Below are positions 37,651 to 45,813 of a stretch of DNA of 63,905 nucleotides, one piece after another. The stretch is from a virus. Position numbers and translations under genes: made by a program. Each line of letters begins with the position of its first letter. Within the stretch, counting starts at the first letter, position 1. Location of the stretch: IMG/VR virus record IMGVR_UViG_3300037245_001426, positions 1 through 63,905 of that record. One strand, given 5' to 3'. A model generated the notes under the pieces. The model was not told the DNA's origin, did no database searches, and saw only the letters and a list, made by a program, of their open reading frames with translations.

Positions 37651-40565
37651 GTTTTTGTCCCTTCCGCTGTTTGAGTGAAGGTTACAGTGGAAGACGCAGT
37701 AGTATCGTACCCAGCATGCCCTTCCAACTCAATCGTGACTGTGTTCATACAAAGCGCCCCATCACGCACGACTGGGTTATTGGGTGATACTATTACGCCC
37801 ACCCAGTTCCTACCTTCCCAGTCCCGCAGTGTTACTTGCTTACCTAAAGTTGTTTTGATAAACGATCTGACCTGATTGGTTTCAGTTTCCGTCAGCCCAA
37901 CAAAGTCCATAACCAAATGGTCATTCTTTGGCCAAATCGGATCGGCGAAGACGATTAAGGTGCCACCGCGGGTCTCTCGATTTATTCTTTGGAAATGCAT
38001 CCGCTCGCGGTTACCGAATTCTGCGCCTCGCAATGTTAGAGTATGCGTAACAGAAGTTAATGGGTATGCGAACTGCACATTATCGTAGTGCGGCAATTCT
38101 GGCACTACACGCCCTTGTGCGTTGCACAATTCTCCTACGCGTGTGAGCGTATGGTAAGCACTCTGCCGAAATTCAACAGTGTTTGACGCGGTCCTAGTCG
38201 TAATAGATTCAAGATCAACAACCTGTGTGAATGTTACCACCGATTTTGTGGGCTTACAAAGGTCAGCAATGGCAGTTTGTGTGAATGTCACAACTGATCC
38301 ACCGCCATGAGTTACTTGCGCTTCCTGGGTGAAGGTTATCGTATTCTCGGCCACCTTACTAATACCGTCCGCTGCTCTAATATGTACGACGCGCGCATTC
38401 TGCTCAAAATTGATTCTAGAATCAGGCGGCGCTTGTCCAGCGATCTGAGTGAGCCCGACAGTTTGCTGAAAACCAGTAGGCTCCAGTGTGACGTTACTAT
38501 CCTCTGGCACGGTCCAAATTATTTCTGCGAGATCAGACTCAGCAAAAACGGATATTGGACTATACCGTATACCCTGTAAAAACTCGAGTAGCGACGAGGC
38601 AACTACTGATCGTGGGAATATAGCCAATATACTCTGCGTGAACTCCAGTGACGATTCTGCCCTTGCTACTTTGAATGGTACACCTTGAGTAGCTTCCTGC
38701 GTGAAGTCAAGAGCATGCGTAACAGCACGCGAGTATATAGTAGTTCCATTTAGAGTGGCGTCAGCCTCAACTAAGAAATTTAAGGGACTCGACGCCGCAA
38801 TAGGCTCCGTACCGGCACGAACTATCAATTGAGAAAATATGACAGTGTTTAAGGCTTCAGCCGATAAGGTGTCAGGTATCCTAGCTTCCTGGGTGAACGC
38901 GATGGCATTAGACGTTGTGAGGTACATCGGCATTTGTATAACAGTCGCAGTTTGACTGAATGTTACCGTACTGGTAACTGGATAATTTGATTGTATAATA
39001 AGTGGCGCGGCAGTCTGAGTGAACGTTACTGTATTCTCAGCGATCTCTTCCTGTATTGCCCCACGCAATGCCTCTTGGCCAAACGTAACTGTCGACTCCG
39101 CCGTTTCGGTATGTGTTTGCGGTCCTAGACGACTGGTAACGCTAGTCGTGCATACTCCTGTAGGTATTGAGTCAATACCGCCAATGTACTCGCTGGTTTT
39201 TAATGTAGACGTAAATTGGCCACTCTGGAGATACAATTTGTCATCCGTTGAGCCCACCCAAGGTGTGCTAATTCCATTCCATGATACGCCTTGAGCCGCA
39301 GTATCGACACCTGATACATCTTGGCTAGTTTTAATAGTAGATGTAAATTGGCCGCTCTGAAAATACAATTTAGCTGGGCTGGCGCCTGACCATGGCGTAT
39401 CTGTGCTATCTGATGACACGTCCGTAACAGTGCCATTTATAGTGTTTACATACAGGCTAGTTTTTAGAGTGGACGTAAATTGTCCGCTCTGAAGATACAA
39501 TCTATCCCCATTGAGTCCTGCCCAAGGAGTATCCTGCCCGTCCCATGAGATGCCAAATGGTAGTGTATCTATGGCGCCAATAGATTCGCTGGTTTTCAGA
39601 GTGGACGTAAATTGACCGCTCTGAAGATAAAGTTTGTTAGCTGCATCACCTATCCAAGGAGTGTTTGTTCCATCCCACGAGATGCCCCAAACAAGGGTGT
39701 CAATGCCGCCCACGTGCTCGCTGGTTTTCAGGGTGGACGTAAATTCACCACTCTGAAGATATAGTTTGTCAGCGAATTCGCCACACCAAGGCGTGTCTCC
39801 TTCGACTACCCCTGTTCCGCCTTCCGAAGCCGCCTCTTGGACAAACGTAACTGTTGACTCGGCCGTCTCTGTGTGTACTTGCGGCCCTAGTCCTAGACGA
39901 CTGACAACGTTAGTCGTACATACTCCTATAGGTACTAAATCAATACCGCCAATGTACTCGCTGGTTTTAATAGTGGCTGTAAATTGGCCGCTCTGAAGAT
40001 ACAATTTGTCAGCGCCTGACCCGATCCAAGGAGTGTCGGTTCCGTTCCATGATATACCTTGAGGCGCATTATCGACGCCCGATACATCCTGGCTAGTTTT
40101 AATAGTAGATGTAAATTGGCCGCTCTGAAGATACAATCTATCAGGTGTCCCGCCTGACCACGGTGTATCTGTGCCGTCTGATGACACGTCAGTATTTTGG
40201 CCACCCGTAGACTTACTAGTTTTTAGAGTGGACGTAAATTGACCGCTCTGAAGATACAATTTATCTGCAGCGAGTCCTGCCCAAGGAGTATTCTGTCCGT
40301 CCCATGAGATACCAAATGGTGTACCGTCTATTATGGCAACAGACTCGCTAGTCTTCAAGGTGGACGTAAATTGGCCACTCTGAAGATAAAGTTTGTTAGA
40401 CTGGTCACCTATCCAAGGAGTATTCTGTCCGTCCCACGAGATACCATAAATAAAGAAGTCAATGCCGCCTACATACTGGCTAGTTTTCAGAGTGGACGTA
40501 AATTCGCCACTCTGAAGATAGAGTTTGTCAGCTTGTTCGCCAGCCCAAGGTGTATGTTCTGCCAT
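37647..40565 (-). CDS. Repeat-rich tail protein: ten propeller-like blades, STVTF repeats, distal-tail domain
   Basis: 972 residues. Residues 1-460 hold ten 40-44-residue repeats: TPWxG, KLYLQSGQFTSTLKTS, then GISWDG. They form two sets of five, each closed by a variant blade and a HTETAESTVTF stretch. Residues about 460-800 hold around 18 short repeats of the type ESTVTFTQ. The last 150 residues are a minor-tail domain like 37285-37650. Five-bladed lectin-like propellers (tachylectin-2 type) have a similar repeat length. Probably a receptor- or surface-binding tail protein. A GATTTTAGAATC palindrome abuts the ATG, and no Shine-Dalgarno is seen. Confidence 0.75.
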   Translation of the reverse strand: MAEHTPWAGEQADKLYLQSGEFTSTLKTSQYVGGIDFFIYGISWDGQNTPWIGDQSNKLYLQSGQFTSTLKTSESVAIIDGTPFGISWDGQNTPWAGLAADKLYLQSGQFTSTLKTSKSTGGQNTDVSSDGTDTPWSGGTPDRLYLQSGQFTSTIKTSQDVSGVDNAPQGISWNGTDTPWIGSGADKLYLQSGQFTATIKTSEYIGGIDLVPIGVCTTNVVSRLGLGPQVHTETAESTVTFVQEAASEGGTGVVEGDTPWCGEFADKLYLQSGEFTSTLKTSEHVGGIDTLVWGISWDGTNTPWIGDAANKLYLQSGQFTSTLKTSESIGAIDTLPFGISWDGQDTPWAGLNGDRLYLQSGQFTSTLKTSLYVNTINGTVTDVSSDSTDTPWSGASPAKLYFQSGQFTSTIKTSQDVSGVDTAAQGVSWNGISTPWVGSTDDKLYLQSGQFTSTLKTSEYIGGIDSIPTGVCTTSVTSRLGPQTHTETAESTVTFGQEALRGAIQEEIAENTVTFTQTAAPLIIQSNYPVTSTVTFSQTATVIQMPMYLTTSNAIAFTQEARIPDTLSAEALNTVIFSQLIVRAGTEPIAASSPLNFLVEADATLNGTTIYSRAVTHALDFTQEATQGVPFKVARAESSLEFTQSILAIFPRSVVASSLLEFLQGIRYSPISVFAESDLAEIIWTVPEDSNVTLEPTGFQQTVGLTQIAGQAPPDSRINFEQNARVVHIRAADGISKVAENTITFTQEAQVTHGGGSVVTFTQTAIADLCKPTKSVVTFTQVVDLESITTRTASNTVEFRQSAYHTLTRVGELCNAQGRVVPELPHYDNVQFAYPLTSVTHTLTLRGAEFGNRERMHFQRINRETRGGTLIVFADPIWPKNDHLVMDFVGLTETETNQVRSFIKTTLGKQVTLRDWEGRNWVGVIVSPNNPVVRDGALCMNTVTIELEGHAGYDTTASSTVTFTQTAEGTKT
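38140..40563 (-). repeat. DNA repeats encoding propeller blades and STVTF units
   Basis: About 129-bp units at 39130-40560 (ten copies; five-unit block duplicated) and shorter degenerate units downstream to 38140. The unit core (RC of 'actagttttyagagtggacgtaaattg'-like) is nearly identical between copies, so recombination between units could change blade number. Confidence 0.75.
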
Positions 40566-40620
40566 GATTCTAAAATCAGGTTACATGAGGAGTCCATTCC
40601 TCACGCACCTGCTCAGGGGT

Positions 40621-41172
40621 TTAGGTGCTTACGGTGTACGTGACCTTCAATTGATCGCTGGTCGCAACAACGACGTCGCCGCCAGTGAAGAGGGCCGTGG
40701 CCCACAGTTTTCCATCGTTGGCGTGGTCGCCCTTTAGGTCAGCATTAGCGCCAAGACCAACGGCAAAGATACCCTTGACAGTACCGCCAGGCGCTACGAT
40801 ATCGTAGATTGCCTGTGTGCCGTTGGTGATCGACTTAGCGGACGCAGCATTTTCTATGAACTCAGGACGCGTAGTAGTACTATCAGTGTTGTTGGCGTCA
40901 GTGTAGTCCTGATATTCGTCCCAGCCGTTACCGGCTTGGTCAATGTCATCGTATGTGTCACCCTCGGCAAGCGCCACGTAACTATCATTATCAATCAGTC
41001 CGAGCCACCACGTAGGCGCAGCCGTCGTACCGTGAAAGTACACGTCCAAATTGAAGTTCTTACCCTCGATTGTGACACCATTTTGCAACTCGTGAGTTGC
41101 AATATGCTTTCCATCCCTCCAGTGCTCAACAACAAATCGACCCGTAAACTGAAGGTTACTACCTGGCTCCAT
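40621..41172 (-). CDS. Tail structural protein (183 aa)
   Basis: MEPGSNLQFTGRFVVEHWRD, then a beta-rich sequence (NLDVYFHGTTAAPTWWLGLI) ending GDVVVATSDQLKVTYTVST. This type is frequent in phage tail operons as a minor tail or fibre-associated protein. Lies between tape measure and the propeller protein. RBS AAAGGTAATC. Function within the tail unclear. Confidence 0.68.
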   Translation of the reverse strand: MEPGSNLQFTGRFVVEHWRDGKHIATHELQNGVTIEGKNFNLDVYFHGTTAAPTWWLGLIDNDSYVALAEGDTYDDIDQAGNGWDEYQDYTDANNTDSTTTRPEFIENAASAKSITNGTQAIYDIVAPGGTVKGIFAVGLGANADLKGDHANDGKLWATALFTGGDVVVATSDQLKVTYTVST

Positions 41173-41184
41173 TAGATTACCTTT

Positions 41185-44100
41185 CTAGAAAGATGATGTT
41201 TTACGCCGCATTTCACGTCTGAAAGCGGTCATTACTTCCCGCGCAGTCTGTTGCGGTGTGGGTGCACCCTGCACACTAATGTTCACATCGCCAACTGAAA
41301 CAGTTCCACCAGCATCACGATATACTGGCGTAACGCCAGCGTTCATTGCTTGAATTTGCGAAGCGAACTGCCTTGTGGAGTCCGACGTATTTACAGATTC
41401 TCCCCTAGATAGCATAGCTGCAATTCTATCCGTGCCGCGCGGAGTAAAACCTCCGCCAGCTAAGTACAACGCACCGTGCGCCACGGTCTGAGCGCTACCT
41501 GCAGAGCCAAGACGTACTAGTGCCAACGCATTCGCGGCACGAATCGCATTTTGTGTTATGCTGCTTAGGTTGTCGTTAATCGACGTAGTCGCGGAGTCAG
41601 TTTGAGTCCCTGACTCTTGTGCAGCTTCACCGACATCGCGTATTCTCTGATTGGCTTCCATACCTTCAGTTGAAATTTGGATTTGTGAAAACTTGGTTAG
41701 CGCTTCCTGGAGTCTTATGGCTGCGTCGGACACCACTGACGCAGATTTAATGTCACCCGCTCTCTTAAACGCTGCTGCCATAGCTTCTAGTTTCTTAATA
41801 CCCTCTTCAGCGGCCGGTCCTCCTAAGGCTCCGGCAACTGTCGGTAAGTCCTGGATCAATTTAGCTGTACTATCAGATATCTCTTTGAATCTATTTAACA
41901 TCCGCACAGCGGCGTCTGTATCACTGTCTAAGGCAGTTTCTAAGTCAACCATGTCACCGAGAATATCAACGTATACCGAGCGCACTTCAGATGCCAGAAC
42001 TCTATTTTTCTCTAATTGCTCATTAGCGGCTTCCAAGATGGCAGGCTGCTGTGTCAACGCTGCTGCCACGTCCGCAGCACCTTTGACTTCAAACGCAATC
42101 TCTAACTTAGTCAGACGCGCGGCATCAATCTTATTTAATTCTAGATTCAATGCGCTAACAATGGCTTCAGCCTCAAAAGTAATAATCTCAGAGAGATTCA
42201 TCTCTTGGCCAGTAATACCTTCACGCACGGCTTTTAGGGCCGCATCGAGTTGGTCCTCAAGACCAAGTTCAGCGGCTACATCAGCACCTTTAGCTATCTG
42301 AGCCTGTACTTGCTCAATCTCTTTAGTGATGCTAAGTCGTTTTGCTAGCGTCTCTTGGATCTCTTTCTCGGACTTACCGCCCTTCTTGATTTCAATCTCA
42401 GTCTGCTTCAGCTTATCTATCAGTTGACCAAGCTGATTGGATTGCGCGAGCAGTGCCGGAAGCTGTTCCTCAGCTAATTTCTTACGAGCTTCCTCCTGCT
42501 TTGCCATAGCGAAATTCAAGGTCTGCTGCTGCCCCATTGACAGCAAAACTTCATGCTCGGCTTTAATTATACTCGCTCTATTCTTAGTATTATCAGCGAT
42601 CTGCAATCCTTGCGTAGCGTAATCTTGGGATTGCTGGGCCAAGGATTCTGCAAGTTCGTTTTCTCCTCTACGGATAGCGGCAGTGCTTTGTTTTCGTAGA
42701 TCTTGTGCCTTATTGATCAGGGCGTAGATTTTTTGGACGTCATTCAAGTCTCTAAGACCGCGACCGAATTGGAAGTCTTCAATGTTGCGAGCGACTTCCT
42801 GTGAGGACTCATCCAATTTTTTGAGTCTAGAATCAAGAGTGTCCGCAAGATTGATTATACTGCCAACGTAAGACTGTAAAGCGCTGGCACGATTACTAAG
42901 CTGATTATTAAGTGATTCTGTTGCACGCTGCTCAAGATCTGAAGCTTTTTCAGTAGCTATTTCCTGCAGTTTGACAATGCCAGTCAACCATCTCTGAGTT
43001 TCAGAAATAATTTTGTTGTTGTTCTTCTGTCTGGCCTTGAACGCCTTATCCTGCGCCCTAAGCTGTGCTGACAATTCCTTTTCACGGAATTCTTTCAGCA
43101 GATCAAGAGTCTTGTTAGCTTCCGCCTGTGTTTCGCTAAAATAGCCTATGATCAGTGCTGTAGCTGCACCTACGGCAATAGCTATTCCTGCCGGACCAAG
43201 AGCCAAAGCCTTCATCGATGATAACAGACCCACTGTTGCCGCTCTGGCGGCAGCCATACCTGTTACGGTGGACGTGGCCGCAGCGATAGCATGTGCTCGC
43301 ATCAGTAGGAAGGCTACTCCGGCGGCTCCGGCAGCTATTGCTAAGCTGTTAATTGTCTTAACAGCGCCGCCAAAGAATTGAAATATACTAGCGAGCAAGT
43401 CATTTAGCCCGGTCCCAAAATTCACGATAGTGTTGACGTGCAAAGCATTAAGTTCCTTCTCAACTTGCTTAGCATTAGTTTGCATAATGATTTCAACCTT
43501 TTGGTCGAGCAACTCTGTGGTCGTAGCGTTAATCTTCTCCAGATTTTCTCGGTAACGCTCGGCGGCTTTACCAGTGAGACCCAGAGCACCAGCAGTAGCA
43601 CGTACCCGCCCGAACAGTTGAGCGAACTCAGTTACCGAACCGTCCGTAGTCTCACGTAACTTCTCAAGAAAACCTTGGAAGCCAAATGCTTGAATACCAG
43701 CCTCTGCTGATACTATTCCGAGTTCTCGGAACGCTTCCTTCATTGCGTCCGTAGGCTTGATCAATTTTAGCATCACTTGAGTCAATCGCGTCTGGGCATC
43801 GGACGCTTTCTGTCCTTGGATAGTCATAGTAGCGATTGATGTTAAAACTTCCTCGTAGCTTACGCCTAGCTGCGCTGCAATGACTGTCGTTCGGCCGAGA
43901 GTATTAGCCAGTTCTGCGGCCCGAACACGCCCTAGCTCGACAGTACGGAACAGCTTGGCCGAGATTTCCTCTGCCCTAGCTGCCGACATACCATACGAGT
44001 TCATGACCCCGGTGGTTACGGCAACCGCGTCATTGAGTGAAGTGACGGCAGCGATAGATAACTTACTGGCGGATTCCAAAGCTAGTGTACTTTCTACCGC

Positions 44101-44679
44101 GCCACCTACCTGATTCGAGTACAATTGGTACTGCGCTTCAGCGACAACGTCAAGTGGTGCGCCGATGGCTTCAGCCACACCGCGAGCTTGCTCAGCAAGC
44201 TGCTCGAAAGTTAGACCTAGTGGACCTGCGATCGTCTCGACTTCCGCAATGGCGATGCCAAAGGCGCGAGCTTCCTCAACTGACTCACTGAGAAGGGAAG
44301 TTAATTTTGAAATCGCTCCGTGCAAAGCCTGAATCGTGAAGATCCTGGCCATACTTTTCCATGTAAGCGTTAGGCTTTGTGATGCCTTCTTGGCGTCCGC
44401 GTCTAGGGTCCTGAGTGCTTGCGAGACCGGGTGTGACGGTGGTAGTTTTGAAGCGGTCTTACCAAAGTCATTCATAGACTGCGAGACAAGACTCATATTG
44501 GCGGCGTTCTTCTTTAAGCCAGCGTCAGTTTGTTTAGCTACCCGATTATAATTTATGATAGAACCAGTGGCGATATCGACGCCTGCGGCGTACGATGTCG
44601 TGGCTTGTTCCAATCTCGATAGGGTACTAATCGCCTGACTAGCATCAAAACCTAAGACTGTATGGTGAGCGTCAGCCAT
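41185..44679 (-). CDS. Tail tape measure protein (TP901 family)
   Basis: 1164 residues. Residues about 130-370 contain the TP901-type core (FGIAIAEVETIAGPLGLTFE, YGMSAARAEEISAKLF, VRAAELANTLGRTTVIA, ASDAQTRLTQVMLK). A hydrophobic segment lies near residues 440-520 and long coiled coils follow (LAEEQLPALLAQSNQLGQLI). It sets tail length and helps DNA enter the cell. RBS GGAAGG. Follows the chaperone pair as usual. Confidence 0.92.
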   Translation of the reverse strand: MADAHHTVLGFDASQAISTLSRLEQATTSYAAGVDIATGSIINYNRVAKQTDAGLKKNAANMSLVSQSMNDFGKTASKLPPSHPVSQALRTLDADAKKASQSLTLTWKSMARIFTIQALHGAISKLTSLLSESVEEARAFGIAIAEVETIAGPLGLTFEQLAEQARGVAEAIGAPLDVVAEAQYQLYSNQVGGAVESTLALESASKLSIAAVTSLNDAVAVTTGVMNSYGMSAARAEEISAKLFRTVELGRVRAAELANTLGRTTVIAAQLGVSYEEVLTSIATMTIQGQKASDAQTRLTQVMLKLIKPTDAMKEAFRELGIVSAEAGIQAFGFQGFLEKLRETTDGSVTEFAQLFGRVRATAGALGLTGKAAERYRENLEKINATTTELLDQKVEIIMQTNAKQVEKELNALHVNTIVNFGTGLNDLLASIFQFFGGAVKTINSLAIAAGAAGVAFLLMRAHAIAAATSTVTGMAAARAATVGLLSSMKALALGPAGIAIAVGAATALIIGYFSETQAEANKTLDLLKEFREKELSAQLRAQDKAFKARQKNNNKIISETQRWLTGIVKLQEIATEKASDLEQRATESLNNQLSNRASALQSYVGSIINLADTLDSRLKKLDESSQEVARNIEDFQFGRGLRDLNDVQKIYALINKAQDLRKQSTAAIRRGENELAESLAQQSQDYATQGLQIADNTKNRASIIKAEHEVLLSMGQQQTLNFAMAKQEEARKKLAEEQLPALLAQSNQLGQLIDKLKQTEIEIKKGGKSEKEIQETLAKRLSITKEIEQVQAQIAKGADVAAELGLEDQLDAALKAVREGITGQEMNLSEIITFEAEAIVSALNLELNKIDAARLTKLEIAFEVKGAADVAAALTQQPAILEAANEQLEKNRVLASEVRSVYVDILGDMVDLETALDSDTDAAVRMLNRFKEISDSTAKLIQDLPTVAGALGGPAAEEGIKKLEAMAAAFKRAGDIKSASVVSDAAIRLQEALTKFSQIQISTEGMEANQRIRDVGEAAQESGTQTDSATTSINDNLSSITQNAIRAANALALVRLGSAGSAQTVAHGALYLAGGGFTPRGTDRIAAMLSRGESVNTSDSTRQFASQIQAMNAGVTPVYRDAGGTVSVGDVNISVQGAPTPQQTAREVMTAFRREMRRKTSSF

Positions 44680-44680
44680 G

Positions 44681-45157
44681 TTACACCTTCCTTACAAAGG
44701 GTTTGAACACCGGGACTGGTAATGACACTGTCGCCGCACACGCAAGAAACGCGGCTGATGCGAACTCTAATGCACGCCACGGGGCTGTTTTGCTGCCGCC
44801 CTTTGACACTCTTTCGTATTCTTGGATGTTCCAGTGTTCTACGTCAGTAATAATTTCTATCTGGTAGAGATCTGGTCGTATTGTTTGTTCGGCTGTGCCG
44901 AGTTGAGCACCTTCTGATACCCTACTGGGCGCTTTTAATGGTGAAATCACAATCTGGCTGTTCACCAATTGACTGACTTCCATTAAGGAAGCACGCGCCA
45001 TTCCGGACCATAGGGGAACCCGGCCACCAGGCCCCGCAATCTCTTGAATCCAAGCGTCTGTACAGCGATGTAACTCGCTTACTAGATGCTCTTCCAGAGC
45101 TTTGAGAGTATCCTGGTGGTCGAGCGTCAACCCTATGAACGATCCGGTGAACTTCAT
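44681..45157 (-). CDS. Minor tail protein, HK97 gp10-like pattern (158 aa)
   Basis: MKFTGSFIGLTLDHQDTLKA. GRVPLWSGMARASLMEVSQL is a pattern seen in tail-completion proteins. The C-terminus has LEFASAAFLACAATVSLPVP, hydrophobic. It lies between the chaperone frameshift ORF (ATGA overlap) and the tape measure gene, an unusual position for this type, so the call is tentative. Confidence 0.55.
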   Translation of the reverse strand: MKFTGSFIGLTLDHQDTLKALEEHLVSELHRCTDAWIQEIAGPGGRVPLWSGMARASLMEVSQLVNSQIVISPLKAPSRVSEGAQLGTAEQTIRPDLYQIEIITDVEHWNIQEYERVSKGGSKTAPWRALEFASAAFLACAATVSLPVPVFKPFVRKV

Positions 45158-45809
45158 AACATTGGGCAGCCAATATGTTCTACTTCACGTATCTGCGAGT
45201 AAGCTAACATTTCTGCTTGAGCAACAACATTATTGTCATCCCAGGAAGTTGGTTTTACGCCTGGAGGCATTACCCCAAAACGATCGCATGCTTTCCAAAT
45301 GGCGTACAATGCAGTTCGTCCTTTCGGTAGAATTAGACGACGTGTGCTTCCTGGGCTGCTAGTAAAAAACGTTGCCTCGCTGCTTCAATCTTAGCTTCAT
45401 CCAACGCGTTCACATTGATTACGTCGGCAACAATCCGCTGAATTTCAATCGGACTAAAGCCTGCGGACTTCAATTCAGTGTTAAAATTATCCCACGTATT
45501 GGAATCCGAGAGGTCAACGGTCTCCCACTCCAGTCCTTCCGTGGCTTCCAACGACGCCAGCACAATATAATTCAGACGCATGACTGACCGACGTTGAAGC
45601 GATGCCACATATCCTTGATCCTTCAAGTTGGGCACATCCGCGCCTCCAGCCATCCGGCGGGAAGGCGGCGTGGGGAGAGGACACATCTCCTCGAAATCAT
45701 CCAAATCCAACACGGCACGGGCTTTAAGAACAATGTCCTCGCCCGATCCGCGCGGGATCACAATCGTAACTTCGTTAGGACCTTCAATTTTCTTACCGTT
45801 GAGTTTCAT
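45154..45809 (-). CDS. Tail assembly chaperone, -1 frameshift product
   Basis: Reading the 45333-45809 frame to the T TTT TTA heptamer (45363-45369), then slipping -1, continues for 69 codons to a TGA overlapping the next start. The extension includes ALYAIWKACDRFGVMPPGVK and ends IREVEHIGCPML, which resembles the T part of G-T chaperones. Total about 218 residues. The -1 frame has no own strong start other than a weak TTG. In lambda-like phages the ratio of G to GT sets tail assembly. Confidence 0.82.
45333..45809 (-). CDS. Tail assembly chaperone, unshifted product
   Basis: 158 residues. MKLNGKKIEGPNEVTIVIPR; two-part beta and helix layout typical of G-like chaperones between tube and tape measure genes. 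The last codons are CGT TTT TTA CTA, with the slippery heptamer ten codons before the stop. Confidence 0.82.
   Translation of the reverse strand: MKLNGKKIEGPNEVTIVIPRGSGEDIVLKARAVLDLDDFEEMCPLPTPPSRRMAGGADVPNLKDQGYVASLQRRSVMRLNYIVLASLEATEGLEWETVDLSDSNTWDNFNTELKSAGFSPIEIQRIVADVINVNALDEAKIEAARQRFLLAAQEAHVV
45363..45369 (-). other. Slippery heptamer for -1 frameshift
   Basis: TTTTTTA read in frame as T TTT TTA, the same class as the HIV-1 site. The -1 frame is open from here to 45154. The signal matches the known G/GT arrangement in tailed phages. Confidence 0.8.
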
Positions 45810-45813
45810 TTAC

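Noticed and set aside
38140-40560. CRISPR-like regular repeats
   Set aside because: Repeats are coding, about 129 bp apart, and the variable parts are in frame with blades.
41651-42301. 216-codon plus-strand ORF opposite the tape measure gene
   Set aside because: Ala/Ser-rich mirror of the coiled-coil coding strand.
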